The notes under the pieces were generated by a model. It searched no databases. It was not told where the DNA came from and worked only from the letters and a program-made list of their open reading frames with translations. Shown one piece after another: positions 1-6,332 of a stretch of 21,537 nt of DNA (position 1 is its first letter; every line of letters begins with the position of its first letter). The DNA comes from a virus. The stretch lies in the IMG/VR virus record IMGVR_UViG_3300032665_000225, positions 1 to 21,537 of that record, one strand, 5' to 3'. The translations under genes were made by a program, and so were the position numbers.

Positions 1-598
1 CATAAGGGCCAGTTACGGTGATTGTAATTGATCCAACGGTTCCCGCTGGAGTATTAAATGATATGTTATTTTGATTGGTTATTGTGAAACTTGTCACATT
101 AGTACCACCAAAATTAATGGCTGTTACACCTGTTAAATATAAACCTTGCAATACAACTGCTGTATTTCCAGAAGCTGATCCACTATTTGGTAACACGCCA
201 AGTATAATTGGTGGATTACCAGGTACTGCGGGTGGTTGTGGCACTGGGGGATGTTGTAAGTTGCCTGATACGGCACTTGATCCAGTTGCTAAGTCACCCT
301 GTGCACCAGAATATGGTGGAATACCTTCCAAAAACATCGCATTATCATTTTCTGTCCACACTTGACTCGCTGGGAGTGCAATATTAACATCAGGACGTGG
401 AAAACGTAACGCTATATTTTCTGTTTGTAGCGCTGGTAAGCGCCATGGGTCAAAATTATCTAAATCATCCTTGCAAACTCTCATGCCAGGGAAATTGGGA
501 TCTGGCATGAGGTCTACGTAAGGAAATTTTCGACTGCATCGATCGCAAACGCCGACTGATAAGACGGAATTGCCTCGTGTGTCGATATAAACCGGCAT
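1..598 (-). CDS. Virion-type protein with Cys motif and IPT/TIG domain, C-terminus off the left edge
   Basis: Reading leftward from ATG at 598-596 the frame stays open for 199 codons to the window edge, so the C-terminus is missing. The N-terminus has a small Cys cluster (C18, C21, C42) typical of a short metal-binding knuckle; the expected fourth ligand is not Cys, the nearest candidate being D45. A Pro/Gly-rich linker follows (about residues 93-128). From about residue 129 there is a good match to an IPT/TIG immunoglobulin-like fold: PPIILGVLPNSGSASGNT, then a FGGTNVTSF strand and a PAGTVGSITITVT strand. TIG domains in phages usually sit in exposed virion proteins that touch other proteins or glycans, so a neck, tail or fibre role is likely but not proven. 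It starts two bases after the stop of the upstream gene and has no clear Shine-Dalgarno, suggesting translational coupling. Confidence 0.8.
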   Translation of the reverse strand, partial: MPVYIDTRGNSVLSVGVCDRCSRKFPYVDLMPDPNFPGMRVCKDDLDNFDPWRLPALQTENIALRFPRPDVNIALPASQVWTENDNAMFLEGIPPYSGAQGDLATGSSAVSGNLQHPPVPQPPAVPGNPPIILGVLPNSGSASGNTAVVLQGLYLTGVTAINFGGTNVTSFTITNQNNISFNTPAGTVGSITITVTGPY

Positions 599-600
599 TA

Positions 601-912
601 TTATCTAACGCCAGCTTGGATTACCGTTAATGTGTCACCTGCAGCACCACCAGTTAATCTAATTGCACGATATGGCTGACCTAAGAAGCCTGCTGCATTA
701 GGATAAGTGGTTCCTGCTGTTGTCCAAGTAAATGTTGGAGTTGAAAATACTCCAGTCTTTGCGTTGACTGGGTATGGATCTGTCACAGTTACTTGTACTG
801 TAGCACTTCCGTTGCTACTTACATAAGTCACATGATTAGGTGTTAGATATTGATCTAAAACAACCGCTGGAGTATTTCCAGAGCTGTCTGCTGTTACGAC
901 TACTTCACGCAT
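601..912 (-). CDS. Small beta-rich phage protein, probably structural
   Basis: A 103-residue protein with an AGGAG ribosome site nine bases before its ATG. It is rich in Thr, Val and Gly and alternates polar and hydrophobic residues, as expected for an immunoglobulin-like or jelly-roll beta fold; no Cys, no membrane segment and no catalytic motif are visible. It lies between two other beta-rich virion-type genes in the late minus-strand operon, 13 bases after the upstream stop and directly before the TIG-domain gene. I infer a head decoration, neck or tail accessory role from composition and position only; I do not recognise the family. Confidence 0.7.
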   Translation of the reverse strand: MREVVVTADSSGNTPAVVLDQYLTPNHVTYVSSNGSATVQVTVTDPYPVNAKTGVFSTPTFTWTTAGTTYPNAAGFLGQPYRAIRLTGGAAGDTLTVIQAGVR

Positions 913-925
913 GGTTTACTCCTAA

Positions 926-1498
926 TTAATTATTGGTGTAACCTTGACCTACGTTAATGATAGAACCATCGTAGTTACGAGCTGTGTAGCTAACATCAAA
1001 TGTACCTGATAATGATCCACTTGATAATACAGATACTGCAGCCGCTGTAAATGTTAATGTAGCGTCTAATGTACCAATGTTATTTAAAATTGCTGCTACT
1101 GCTGCAGTAGATGTAAATGTGATTGGAATAATGCCACCAGCTGCTGTTGGAGTAATTGTACCGATTGTGGTTGTTGTATTAGCACCTGTTGTTGGGTTAG
1201 TTTGAATAATTGCAACAGTGATAACGCCACCAGCTAAGTTAGCTGCTGCTGTTGTTTGGAATAAACGAACATTACTAATAATTGAACCAGCTGGTAATAC
1301 GAATGGTGTAGCTGTTGTTTGACCTACATCAGCTGTTGTAAATACTGTTGTATTTGCTGTTGTAGTTGTAATTGGATTAAGAATATAGCTTTGTTGTGTT
1401 GCTGATACTGCACCGCTATTATCAGGTGCAATTGTTCCATTGTTTGTTGGATTATTGTACTTGTAAACGCGAATTGGTTGGTTAAATGTTACTGACAT
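926..1498 (-). CDS. Thr/Ala-rich beta virion protein (decoration or fibre type)
   Basis: This 190-residue protein is very rich in Thr, Ala, Ile and Asn, with almost no charged residues in the middle and no Cys, the make-up of a stable secreted or virion beta-sandwich. An AGGAAA ribosome site sits before the ATG at 1498. It is the first gene after the promoter-like box at 1597-1605 and follows a 98-base leader that can fold (see 1525-1580), so it heads its own transcript and is probably made in large amounts. A decoration, head-fibre or tail protein is the likely role, inferred from composition and location. No catalytic motif is visible. Confidence 0.72.
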   Translation of the reverse strand: MSVTFNQPIRVYKYNNPTNNGTIAPDNSGAVSATQQSYILNPITTTTANTTVFTTADVGQTTATPFVLPAGSIISNVRLFQTTAAANLAGGVITVAIIQTNPTTGANTTTTIGTITPTAAGGIIPITFTSTAAVAAILNNIGTLDATLTFTAAAVSVLSSGSLSGTFDVSYTARNYDGSIINVGQGYTNN

Positions 1499-1524
1499 TT
1501 GAATTTTCCTATCTAGAGTTTATA

Positions 1525-1580
1525 GCCTCACTCAGTCGCTAGATCGTAGACCCGGGAAGTAACGGGTCCCTGTTGGAGGC
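1525..1580 (-). promoter_or_regulatory. Structured 5' leader of the gene at 926-1498
   Basis: Between the promoter-like box at 1597 and the start codon at 1498 the transcript can fold. GCCTC (1576-1580) pairs with GAGGC (1525-1529), enclosing a six-base-pair hairpin GACCCG/CGGGTC (arms 1549-1554 and 1563-1568). The GC-rich folding contrasts with the AT-rich surroundings. It could protect the mRNA or control translation. I do not recognise a riboswitch class, and it does not form a tRNA cloverleaf. Confidence 0.4.
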
Positions 1581-1596
1581 AAATCTTCCTATCACT

Positions 1597-1605
1597 ACTA
1601 ATGCA
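1597..1605 (-). promoter_or_regulatory. Late promoter-like box TGCATTAGT, copy 1
   Basis: On the minus strand this reads TGCATTAGT, preceded at exactly 13 bases by TAGGGCGAAA (1619-1628). It follows the HNH stop codon and lies 98 bases before the ATG of the gene at 926-1498. It is one of six copies in the window, all intergenic and all pointing toward a minus-strand gene. Confidence 0.65.
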
Positions 1606-1625
1606 TATTTTTAATAGTTTTCGCC

Positions 1626-2102
1626 CTAAAATAGGTGCTTGTTTGATTTTTTGACGTTTTCCGTCGCTGGAATGACTCGTATATTGGATGGTACATGCAA
1701 ACCAGAAACCAGTTTGCCCTGTAAGGGGATAATGTGGTCGACATGATACTTTTTACCACTTTCTCGAGATAGCATATTGGCCACTGAGTATTTACATTTA
1801 ATGTTTAACCAATCAGATTCAGTTAACCATTTTGGAATTCTATTTAATTTAGCTAATTGACGTTTTCGTGTTCTAGCTAAGTGGCGATCTGGATATTGTT
1901 TATCATAAGCATTTAATCTTTTTAATCCTCTTGCTTTTACATCTGGTTTATTAGACCAATTTCTTTTTAAGATATTTAAACATTCAATACACGTTCTATT
2001 GTTTGTTCTTTTTTCTGCAATATGATTATTTTTACATGGTAATCCAGTAAAGTATTTTTTTAAATTTTGTTTAAGTGCTTCTTGTCTTGTAATTATTTTC
2101 AT
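1626..2102 (-). CDS. Free-standing HNH endonuclease with zinc-ribbon-like N-terminus
   Basis: A 158-residue protein. The N-terminal MKIITRQEALKQ... segment leads into CKNNH and CIEC, a Cys/His set like the zinc finger found in many phage HNH proteins. The C-terminal half carries the nuclease: YHVDHIIPLQ gives the DH of the first HNH motif, SNIRVIPATENVKKSN gives the Asn-containing second half. I start it at ATG 2102; a TTG six codons upstream is open but less convincing. There is no Shine-Dalgarno, and a TATAAT lies only a few bases upstream, so it may be leaderless or poorly expressed. It sits just after the capsid terminator, the usual kind of landing site for a selfish HNH gene. It could nick intron-less alleles of neighbouring late genes in competing phages. 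Confidence 0.85.
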   Translation of the reverse strand: MKIITRQEALKQNLKKYFTGLPCKNNHIAEKRTNNRTCIECLNILKRNWSNKPDVKARGLKRLNAYDKQYPDRHLARTRKRQLAKLNRIPKWLTESDWLNIKCKYSVANMLSRESGKKYHVDHIIPLQGKLVSGLHVPSNIRVIPATENVKKSNKHLF

Positions 2103-2119
2103 ATTGATATTATATAACA

Positions 2120-2147
2120 AAAAAGCCAGTTTTTACACTGGCTTTTT
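2120..2147 (-). terminator. Bidirectional intrinsic terminator after the capsid gene
   Basis: An 11-base-pair perfect stem (AAAAAGCCAGT, 2120-2130, with ACTGGCTTTTT, 2137-2147) and a six-base loop, flanked by A and T runs so that it works in either direction. It lies 18 bases past the stop of the major capsid gene and in front of the HNH gene, separating the head operon from what follows. Confidence 0.85.
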
Positions 2148-2164
2148 CACAATCATCGTAATGA

Positions 2165-3082
2165 TTATAGACCTGCTGTACCGTAGATGTTACGAGCATC
2201 GTGCCAGCCCGTGGCGTAACGTTCTGTAGCTTTGTAACGCATTGAGTCTGTTTCGAAGTCACCTTCCATAGATTTCTCCATTGGACGGCGCATTACTAAC
2301 ATGAGACCGTTTTCTGCGTCTGTTTGAATCCACCAAGCTTTTGATGAGCTTAAACGAGTCACAACGTGTGCACCATTAGGTAACATACCTGTTGACTTGA
2401 TTGGGTTCAAATCGTTGTCTGCAGTACCTGAACGTAAAACTGATTTAAGAATAACTTCAGCTTGGAATTCAAGTGCTGGTGGAACAACTAATTGTTCTGC
2501 TTTTAATCTGATACGTTTACCATTGTTGTCAACAGCTGAACGGATTTGAATTAAAAGTTGCTCAACTGATGTTTGTGATAAAGAAGCAGCTGTGCTTAAT
2601 TGGTTACTGTATGTAGCACCGTTAGCGATAGGGTGAGCTGTGCTAACTAATGTTACACCATCACCACCTACGTAACCGCTTGTGAAAGCGAAGTTAAGTA
2701 AGTTAGCGCATAATGTTTCTTTAGTTTCAATCATAGATTGAGCTAAGTGTTTAGCAAATGTAGAACCGATACGGATATGATCACCGTCTTCCATCAAAAC
2801 TTTAGTTAAAGCATATGCTAAACCATAGATTTGGTAGATAAAACGTGTGATATATAATGTACCGCCTTGATCGTAGCTAACTGGTGTGCCGTCAGGCATA
2901 GCAGGAGCTGCGTTCATACCGAAGAGCATTACTTCTTCATGGTAGTTTCTTGGAATACCTTGTATTTGTTCTACAAAGCCTTTCCATTCGTCATCGCGTT
3001 GTTCATAAACGCCATCAAAGACTTCGTTGATAATCGGTTCGACTACCGCACGAAAGTCCGTACTTCTCATTGGGGTTGCCAT
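2165..3082 (-). CDS. Major capsid protein
   Basis: A 305-residue protein that I read as an HK97-fold major capsid subunit. The N-terminus (STDFRAVVEPIINEVFDGVY) resembles the start of Mu gpT-like and related phage capsids. The middle has YITRFIYQIYGLAYALTKVL, followed by a long helix region (residues about 105-135) and a beta-rich C-terminal half with PPALEFQAEVILKS and RYATGWHDARNIYG. It is about the usual length for a capsid that needs no processing. A GAAAGGAA ribosome site precedes the ATG. It is followed by a strong terminator and preceded by a decoration-like gene and the scaffold-like gene, the standard head-gene order. Confidence 0.88.
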   Translation of the reverse strand: MATPMRSTDFRAVVEPIINEVFDGVYEQRDDEWKGFVEQIQGIPRNYHEEVMLFGMNAAPAMPDGTPVSYDQGGTLYITRFIYQIYGLAYALTKVLMEDGDHIRIGSTFAKHLAQSMIETKETLCANLLNFAFTSGYVGGDGVTLVSTAHPIANGATYSNQLSTAASLSQTSVEQLLIQIRSAVDNNGKRIRLKAEQLVVPPALEFQAEVILKSVLRSGTADNDLNPIKSTGMLPNGAHVVTRLSSSKAWWIQTDAENGLMLVMRRPMEKSMEGDFETDSMRYKATERYATGWHDARNIYGTAGL

Positions 3083-3106
3083 CTAGAGATTCCTTTCGTT
3101 AATTAG

Positions 3107-3760
3107 TTAGACCGATGTTACGGCGCCAGTGAATTGATTATTACAGATTTGTACTTGAACGATTGTGTATGCGTCACCCCATGAATTTGTGTTACCTGCT
3201 GGGTATGCTGCTTCACGACCTAATCCAACTACACGAACTTGACCTTGGTTACCTGTACCAACTGCAGTAGCATTAAGCGCTGTAGTTGAGAAACCAGCAC
3301 CGCCTACACCAATAGTGTAACCAGAAGCTGTGTTAGAACCAGATGTTGCATCAAAGTTGTACTCTGTACCAACTGCGTTTGCATTTGCTGAACCATTTAC
3401 TTGGATTTCATAAACAAGAGCTGGGTCTTGGAAAATCCAGAAAATGATGTTAGTAGATGCATCTGCTGCTGTTTTAGAGATTGATTTTGCTACAGAACGA
3501 CGACCGTCTGAGTTTGTGTACTCAACACCGTCGAAAGAACCGTAAACACCGCCAGTTGCACCAGCGATTGTTAATTGGCCATATTGAGTCAAACTAACTG
3601 GTTGGTACTGGAAAAATGATTGACCAGAACTTAATGAGTAGTTTGCACCGTATGAAGCACCGTTTTGATATGTGTTAGTGCCAATAAATGGAACTGCACG
3701 ATCAAGACCACTTGGGTGGTATGCAGGCTTCAGACCAAAGGGTTGAAATGTTGCTGACAT
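3107..3760 (-). CDS. Head decoration-like structural protein
   Basis: A 217-residue Gly/Ser/Thr/Asn-rich protein starting MSATFQPFGLKPAYHPSG. This N-terminus is familiar to me from phage proteins encoded next to the major capsid gene and annotated simply as structural. The rest is beta-rich, with little charge and a single cysteine near the C-terminus. An AAAGGAT ribosome site lies before the ATG, and 24 bases separate it from the capsid gene, so the two are co-transcribed and probably made in similar amounts. A capsid-surface decoration role is the best inference; a head-tail connector is the alternative. Confidence 0.75.
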   Translation of the reverse strand: MSATFQPFGLKPAYHPSGLDRAVPFIGTNTYQNGASYGANYSLSSGQSFFQYQPVSLTQYGQLTIAGATGGVYGSFDGVEYTNSDGRRSVAKSISKTAADASTNIIFWIFQDPALVYEIQVNGSANANAVGTEYNFDATSGSNTASGYTIGVGGAGFSTTALNATAVGTGNQGQVRVVGLGREAAYPAGNTNSWGDAYTIVQVQICNNQFTGAVTSV

Positions 3761-3789
3761 AAGTGTCTATCCTTTGTGTTTAAAGTTAG

Positions 3790-4344
3790 TTAAGAAAAAC
3801 GAATATTTTTACTTGCTTTTGCTGTTTCTTTTTCCATTTCCAATAAACCGCCTTCAAGGAGTGAACGTCCACCTTTTCTTTCCTCTGCAGTATTACGTAC
3901 TTGCGCAGTAATATTGCGTTGATGCTCAAGAGGATCTTCAAGATGTAACATATGCATAACTTCTTGATAAACGTCTTCTGGTAATTTAAAAAGAACCATC
4001 TCATTACAAGACACACAGCCTTCAAACTTGCCTGAGCTCATCTTGCCTAGTCCTTCAAAGCCTAATCCTAATTCTCCGGCTTTAACTGGCTCATAACCTA
4101 ATGCCATACGTTTGTCGATACTGTCATATGTGTTGGTTGTTGACAACCAGCACAAGTGCATTCCAGGAATTGCATTCGCAGGAATGTCAGGCAGTGCACT
4201 ATTTGCCCATTTGTCTCTGAACGCATCAATACGTTCGCGACGTGCGATATCATCTGGATCGGCAACATTTGCGCGATCTTTTACTTCTTGTGCACGATCA
4301 ATTAAACGATCGTCTAAATCTCTTTTAATTCTAGTATTAGCCAT
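3790..4344 (-). CDS. Head-module protein of unknown function
   Basis: A 184-residue, highly charged, mainly helical protein. The first 50 residues are rich in Arg and Asp (RIKRDLDDRLIDRAQEVKDRA). A more hydrophobic middle contains HLCWLSTTNTYDSIDKRMALGYEP, and there is a CVSCNEM pair of cysteines near residue 110 that could bind metal. It sits between the scaffold-like and decoration-like genes, with AAAGGAT as ribosome site and five bases from the upstream stop. Comparable proteins occur in this position in other phage head modules, but I know of no assigned function; a minor head component is likely. Confidence 0.68.
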   Translation of the reverse strand: MANTRIKRDLDDRLIDRAQEVKDRANVADPDDIARRERIDAFRDKWANSALPDIPANAIPGMHLCWLSTTNTYDSIDKRMALGYEPVKAGELGLGFEGLGKMSSGKFEGCVSCNEMVLFKLPEDVYQEVMHMLHLEDPLEHQRNITAQVRNTAEERKGGRSLLEGGLLEMEKETAKASKNIRFS

Positions 4345-4349
4345 TTGTA

Positions 4350-5363
4350 TTATCCTTTGTTAGCGCGATCATACGATGCGTATGCGCGGATCATTTTATT
4401 ACGTCTCTCTACATCGTCCCATGCACCAGCGTCTTTAATTGCCTGAACACGATCTTTACTCAATGTGATTGTGTTAGGTCTTGCTGTTGCTGTATTAGAC
4501 ACTCTGCTTGAAGCTGTTGGACCAGCTCTTCGCGGTGCTGATTTACCACTCGCTGTGTAGCGGTGTGGTAGACGTGCAGATAACCTATTGTCTAACTCAT
4601 CCCAATACTCAGGATCTGCTGGATCCCAACCATCGGCGGCGAGTTCTTGATCGATTACCTTGGCAATTCTACTATCTGTATCTCGAGCTTGTGGATCATA
4701 CCAAGAATTCTTTTTAAGCCAGTTTGTGGCATTATATTGAACATCTTGTGCCATAGGAGTAGGCACATTTTGTGCTGGTTTCTTGGCTGCTTCGAGTTGT
4801 TGTTTCTTAAAATGTTGCAATTGCTGAAGTTTTTGTTTCGAATCAGTCAATTGTTCCAAATATTCGATTTGAGCTGCGGCATCGTTAGCTTGAGCTGCTT
4901 GCAACATTTTCATTTTTGCATATTCGACTTTTGTTGCTTCATCTTCAATCGTTTTATCGATCTGATTAAGTCTAAATGATGTTGCTGTGTTCTCAAGTGA
5001 TGCTAAACGTCGAGCTAACTCTTCGTTTCGTCTCTCAAGTGCTGTAATTTTGTGTTTTGCAGATGCCTCACGTTGTTTTGCGAGTTCTTTTTTTAATCTG
5101 CGCTCTTCACGACGAGCTTCACGTATTTTTTCACGCTCATCTTCATCGGGTTCTTCGTCAGATTCGTCATGTTGATCATTTTCGTCATCATGATCGTCTT
5201 CTGCTGGTGCTGGATCTGCAGATTGCTCTACTTCACCGCCCTCTTTTTGTTCTTTTGGCGCCTCATCATCAAATTCTTCTGGTAAATCGGCAACCTTGGC
5301 TAGAACACTTCCATCGTCTTGTTCCTTAATAGGAATATTTAGTTCTTTTTTATCTTCTGCCAT
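4350..5363 (-). CDS. Capsid scaffold-like protein
   Basis: A 337-residue protein with the features of a phage scaffold. It has a strongly acidic N-terminal third (about residues 20-80, runs of D and E), then a long charged coiled coil (about 80-195, many K/E/Q/A heptads, including the KITALERRNEELARRLASLE stretch), and a basic, compact C-terminus (KSAPRRAGPT onward) of the type that binds capsid subunits. It stands immediately upstream of the head genes, as scaffolds normally do. No protease motif is visible, so processing, if any, would need another protein. The ribosome site is weak (AGAAAG). The function is inferred from layout and composition, not from a known domain. Confidence 0.75.
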   Translation of the reverse strand: MAEDKKELNIPIKEQDDGSVLAKVADLPEEFDDEAPKEQKEGGEVEQSADPAPAEDDHDDENDQHDESDEEPDEDEREKIREARREERRLKKELAKQREASAKHKITALERRNEELARRLASLENTATSFRLNQIDKTIEDEATKVEYAKMKMLQAAQANDAAAQIEYLEQLTDSKQKLQQLQHFKKQQLEAAKKPAQNVPTPMAQDVQYNATNWLKKNSWYDPQARDTDSRIAKVIDQELAADGWDPADPEYWDELDNRLSARLPHRYTASGKSAPRRAGPTASSRVSNTATARPNTITLSKDRVQAIKDAGAWDDVERRNKMIRAYASYDRANKG

Positions 5364-5387
5364 TGTTTTAGCTTTCTACAAAGTTAA

Positions 5388-5831
5388 TTAATCAACAAAC
5401 GCTTTCATTTTCTGCGCAAATTCAAAATTTTTGATGCGAGAAATGATTTCGCGAGCCTGTAATGTGATGAAAACGACAGGACTGCCATCATCACCAGCGT
5501 CAACAACAAAGCGATCACCACCATATTTGATTGTTCTTACTAAATCGCCTTCTTTACACCACGGACCTTCAGGCCATAGTTCAAGAGTAAACGGATCTTT
5601 GTAAGCAAGCGGTCCTACTTGTATGACTTTTGCTACAGTTTCGTTAAATTTAAGTGTTTGTCTCGTTTCGTCTACCAATAAAATCCCACCTTTTGATTTA
5701 GATTTCTCACGTCTTAGCTGAACTAATACGCGATCACCTGCAACTTCTAGGCCTGGATCTACAATTGGAAAACATTCTAACTCAGAACGTGTATCTGGTT
5801 CTGCGTTTGCTACAATATCAAATGCTGCCAT
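5388..5831 (-). CDS. Phage GroES-like co-chaperonin
   Basis: A 147-residue protein containing a Cpn10 fold: GDRVLVQLRREKSKSKGGILLVDETRQ matches the start of GroES, including the mobile loop that touches GroEL, and VAKVIQVGPLAY followed by GDLVRTIKYGG matches the second half of the barrel. It has an extra N-terminal arm of about 30 residues and a C-terminal helix, which makes it longer than bacterial GroES (about 95). Phage versions such as T4 gp31 replace host GroES so that GroEL can fold the capsid protein; its place between portal and scaffold genes supports that role here. A good AAGGAGA ribosome site precedes the ATG. Confidence 0.82.
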   Translation of the reverse strand: MAAFDIVANAEPDTRSELECFPIVDPGLEVAGDRVLVQLRREKSKSKGGILLVDETRQTLKFNETVAKVIQVGPLAYKDPFTLELWPEGPWCKEGDLVRTIKYGGDRFVVDAGDDGSPVVFITLQAREIISRIKNFEFAQKMKAFVD

Positions 5832-5858
5832 TCGGCAATCTCCTTTAATTTTTACAAA

Positions 5859-6050
5859 TTATGATTCTTGTTCGTCATCTTCAGTCATTAGTGCATCAAG
5901 TAAGTTTAAACTTGCTTGTAAACCTTGATAATTACCAACTAAACGCTGATAAGACTCAATGTTAATTGCATGACCTGCGGTTAATGATTCCGCAATTCTT
6001 TGTTGCTCAGCTTTAATTAAGCTGATTAACTCAGTAATAATGTCTTTCAT
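5859..6050 (-). CDS. Small helical head-module protein, unknown
   Basis: A 63-residue protein made almost entirely of amphipathic helix (ITELISLIKAEQQRIAESL, then GNYQGLQASLNLLDALMTED) with an acidic tail. It is the first gene after the promoter-like box at 6088-6096, with an AAAGGA ribosome site, and leads the GroES-scaffold-capsid run. Short two-helix proteins of this kind are common in phage head modules; no function is assigned here. Confidence 0.65.
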   Translation of the reverse strand: MKDIITELISLIKAEQQRIAESLTAGHAINIESYQRLVGNYQGLQASLNLLDALMTEDDEQES

Positions 6051-6087
6051 ATATCCTTTCCCAGTCTTTACAGACCGTTATAAAAAC

Positions 6088-6096
6088 ACTAATGCA
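6088..6096 (-). promoter_or_regulatory. Late promoter-like box TGCATTAGT, copy 2
   Basis: Minus-strand TGCATTAGT, with TAGGGCGGAA ending exactly 13 bases upstream (6110-6119). It starts 37 bases before the ATG at 6050 and would drive the GroES, scaffold and capsid genes. Confidence 0.65.
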
Positions 6097-6119
6097 TGAA
6101 TTTAGAGCTTTCCGCCCTA

Positions 6120-6329
6120 TTATTTTGTATATTCTGTTACGTTTTCGTTTGGACCAATTTTGCCAGCATTTCTTAACTTAGCTTGACCAGCGCTAATTTT
6201 CCAATTATTGTCTCTGTGTGAACCGCCTTTACCAGGATCAATTTCTGTTTTTGCTGTGTCACCAGCATAACCAGGTTCACCTGTAATTTGGTAGGCTTTT
6301 CTAAAACCTATGTTTTTATCTAATGCCAT
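6120..6329 (-). CDS. Small basic phage protein, unknown
   Basis: A 69-residue Gly/Lys-rich protein (GEPGYAGDTAKTE, then KISAGQAKLRNAGKIGPNEN) with little predicted helix. It follows the portal gene by three bases with a GAGGAA ribosome site. Its stop codon touches the TAGGGCGGAA element of promoter copy 2. I do not recognise a family; being co-transcribed with the portal, a small virion or head-assembly part is possible. Confidence 0.62.
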   Translation of the reverse strand: MALDKNIGFRKAYQITGEPGYAGDTAKTEIDPGKGGSHRDNNWKISAGQAKLRNAGKIGPNENVTEYTK

Positions 6330-6332
6330 GAT

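Noticed and set aside
75-365. Plus-strand 96-codon open frame
   Set aside because: It lies opposite the minus-strand TIG-domain gene, which has domain-level support; Cys/Gly/Pro-rich shadow with no ribosome site.
1525-1580. tRNA gene in the leader
   Set aside because: The closing stem is five base pairs and there is no anticodon arm or T-loop TTC sequence; total length too short.
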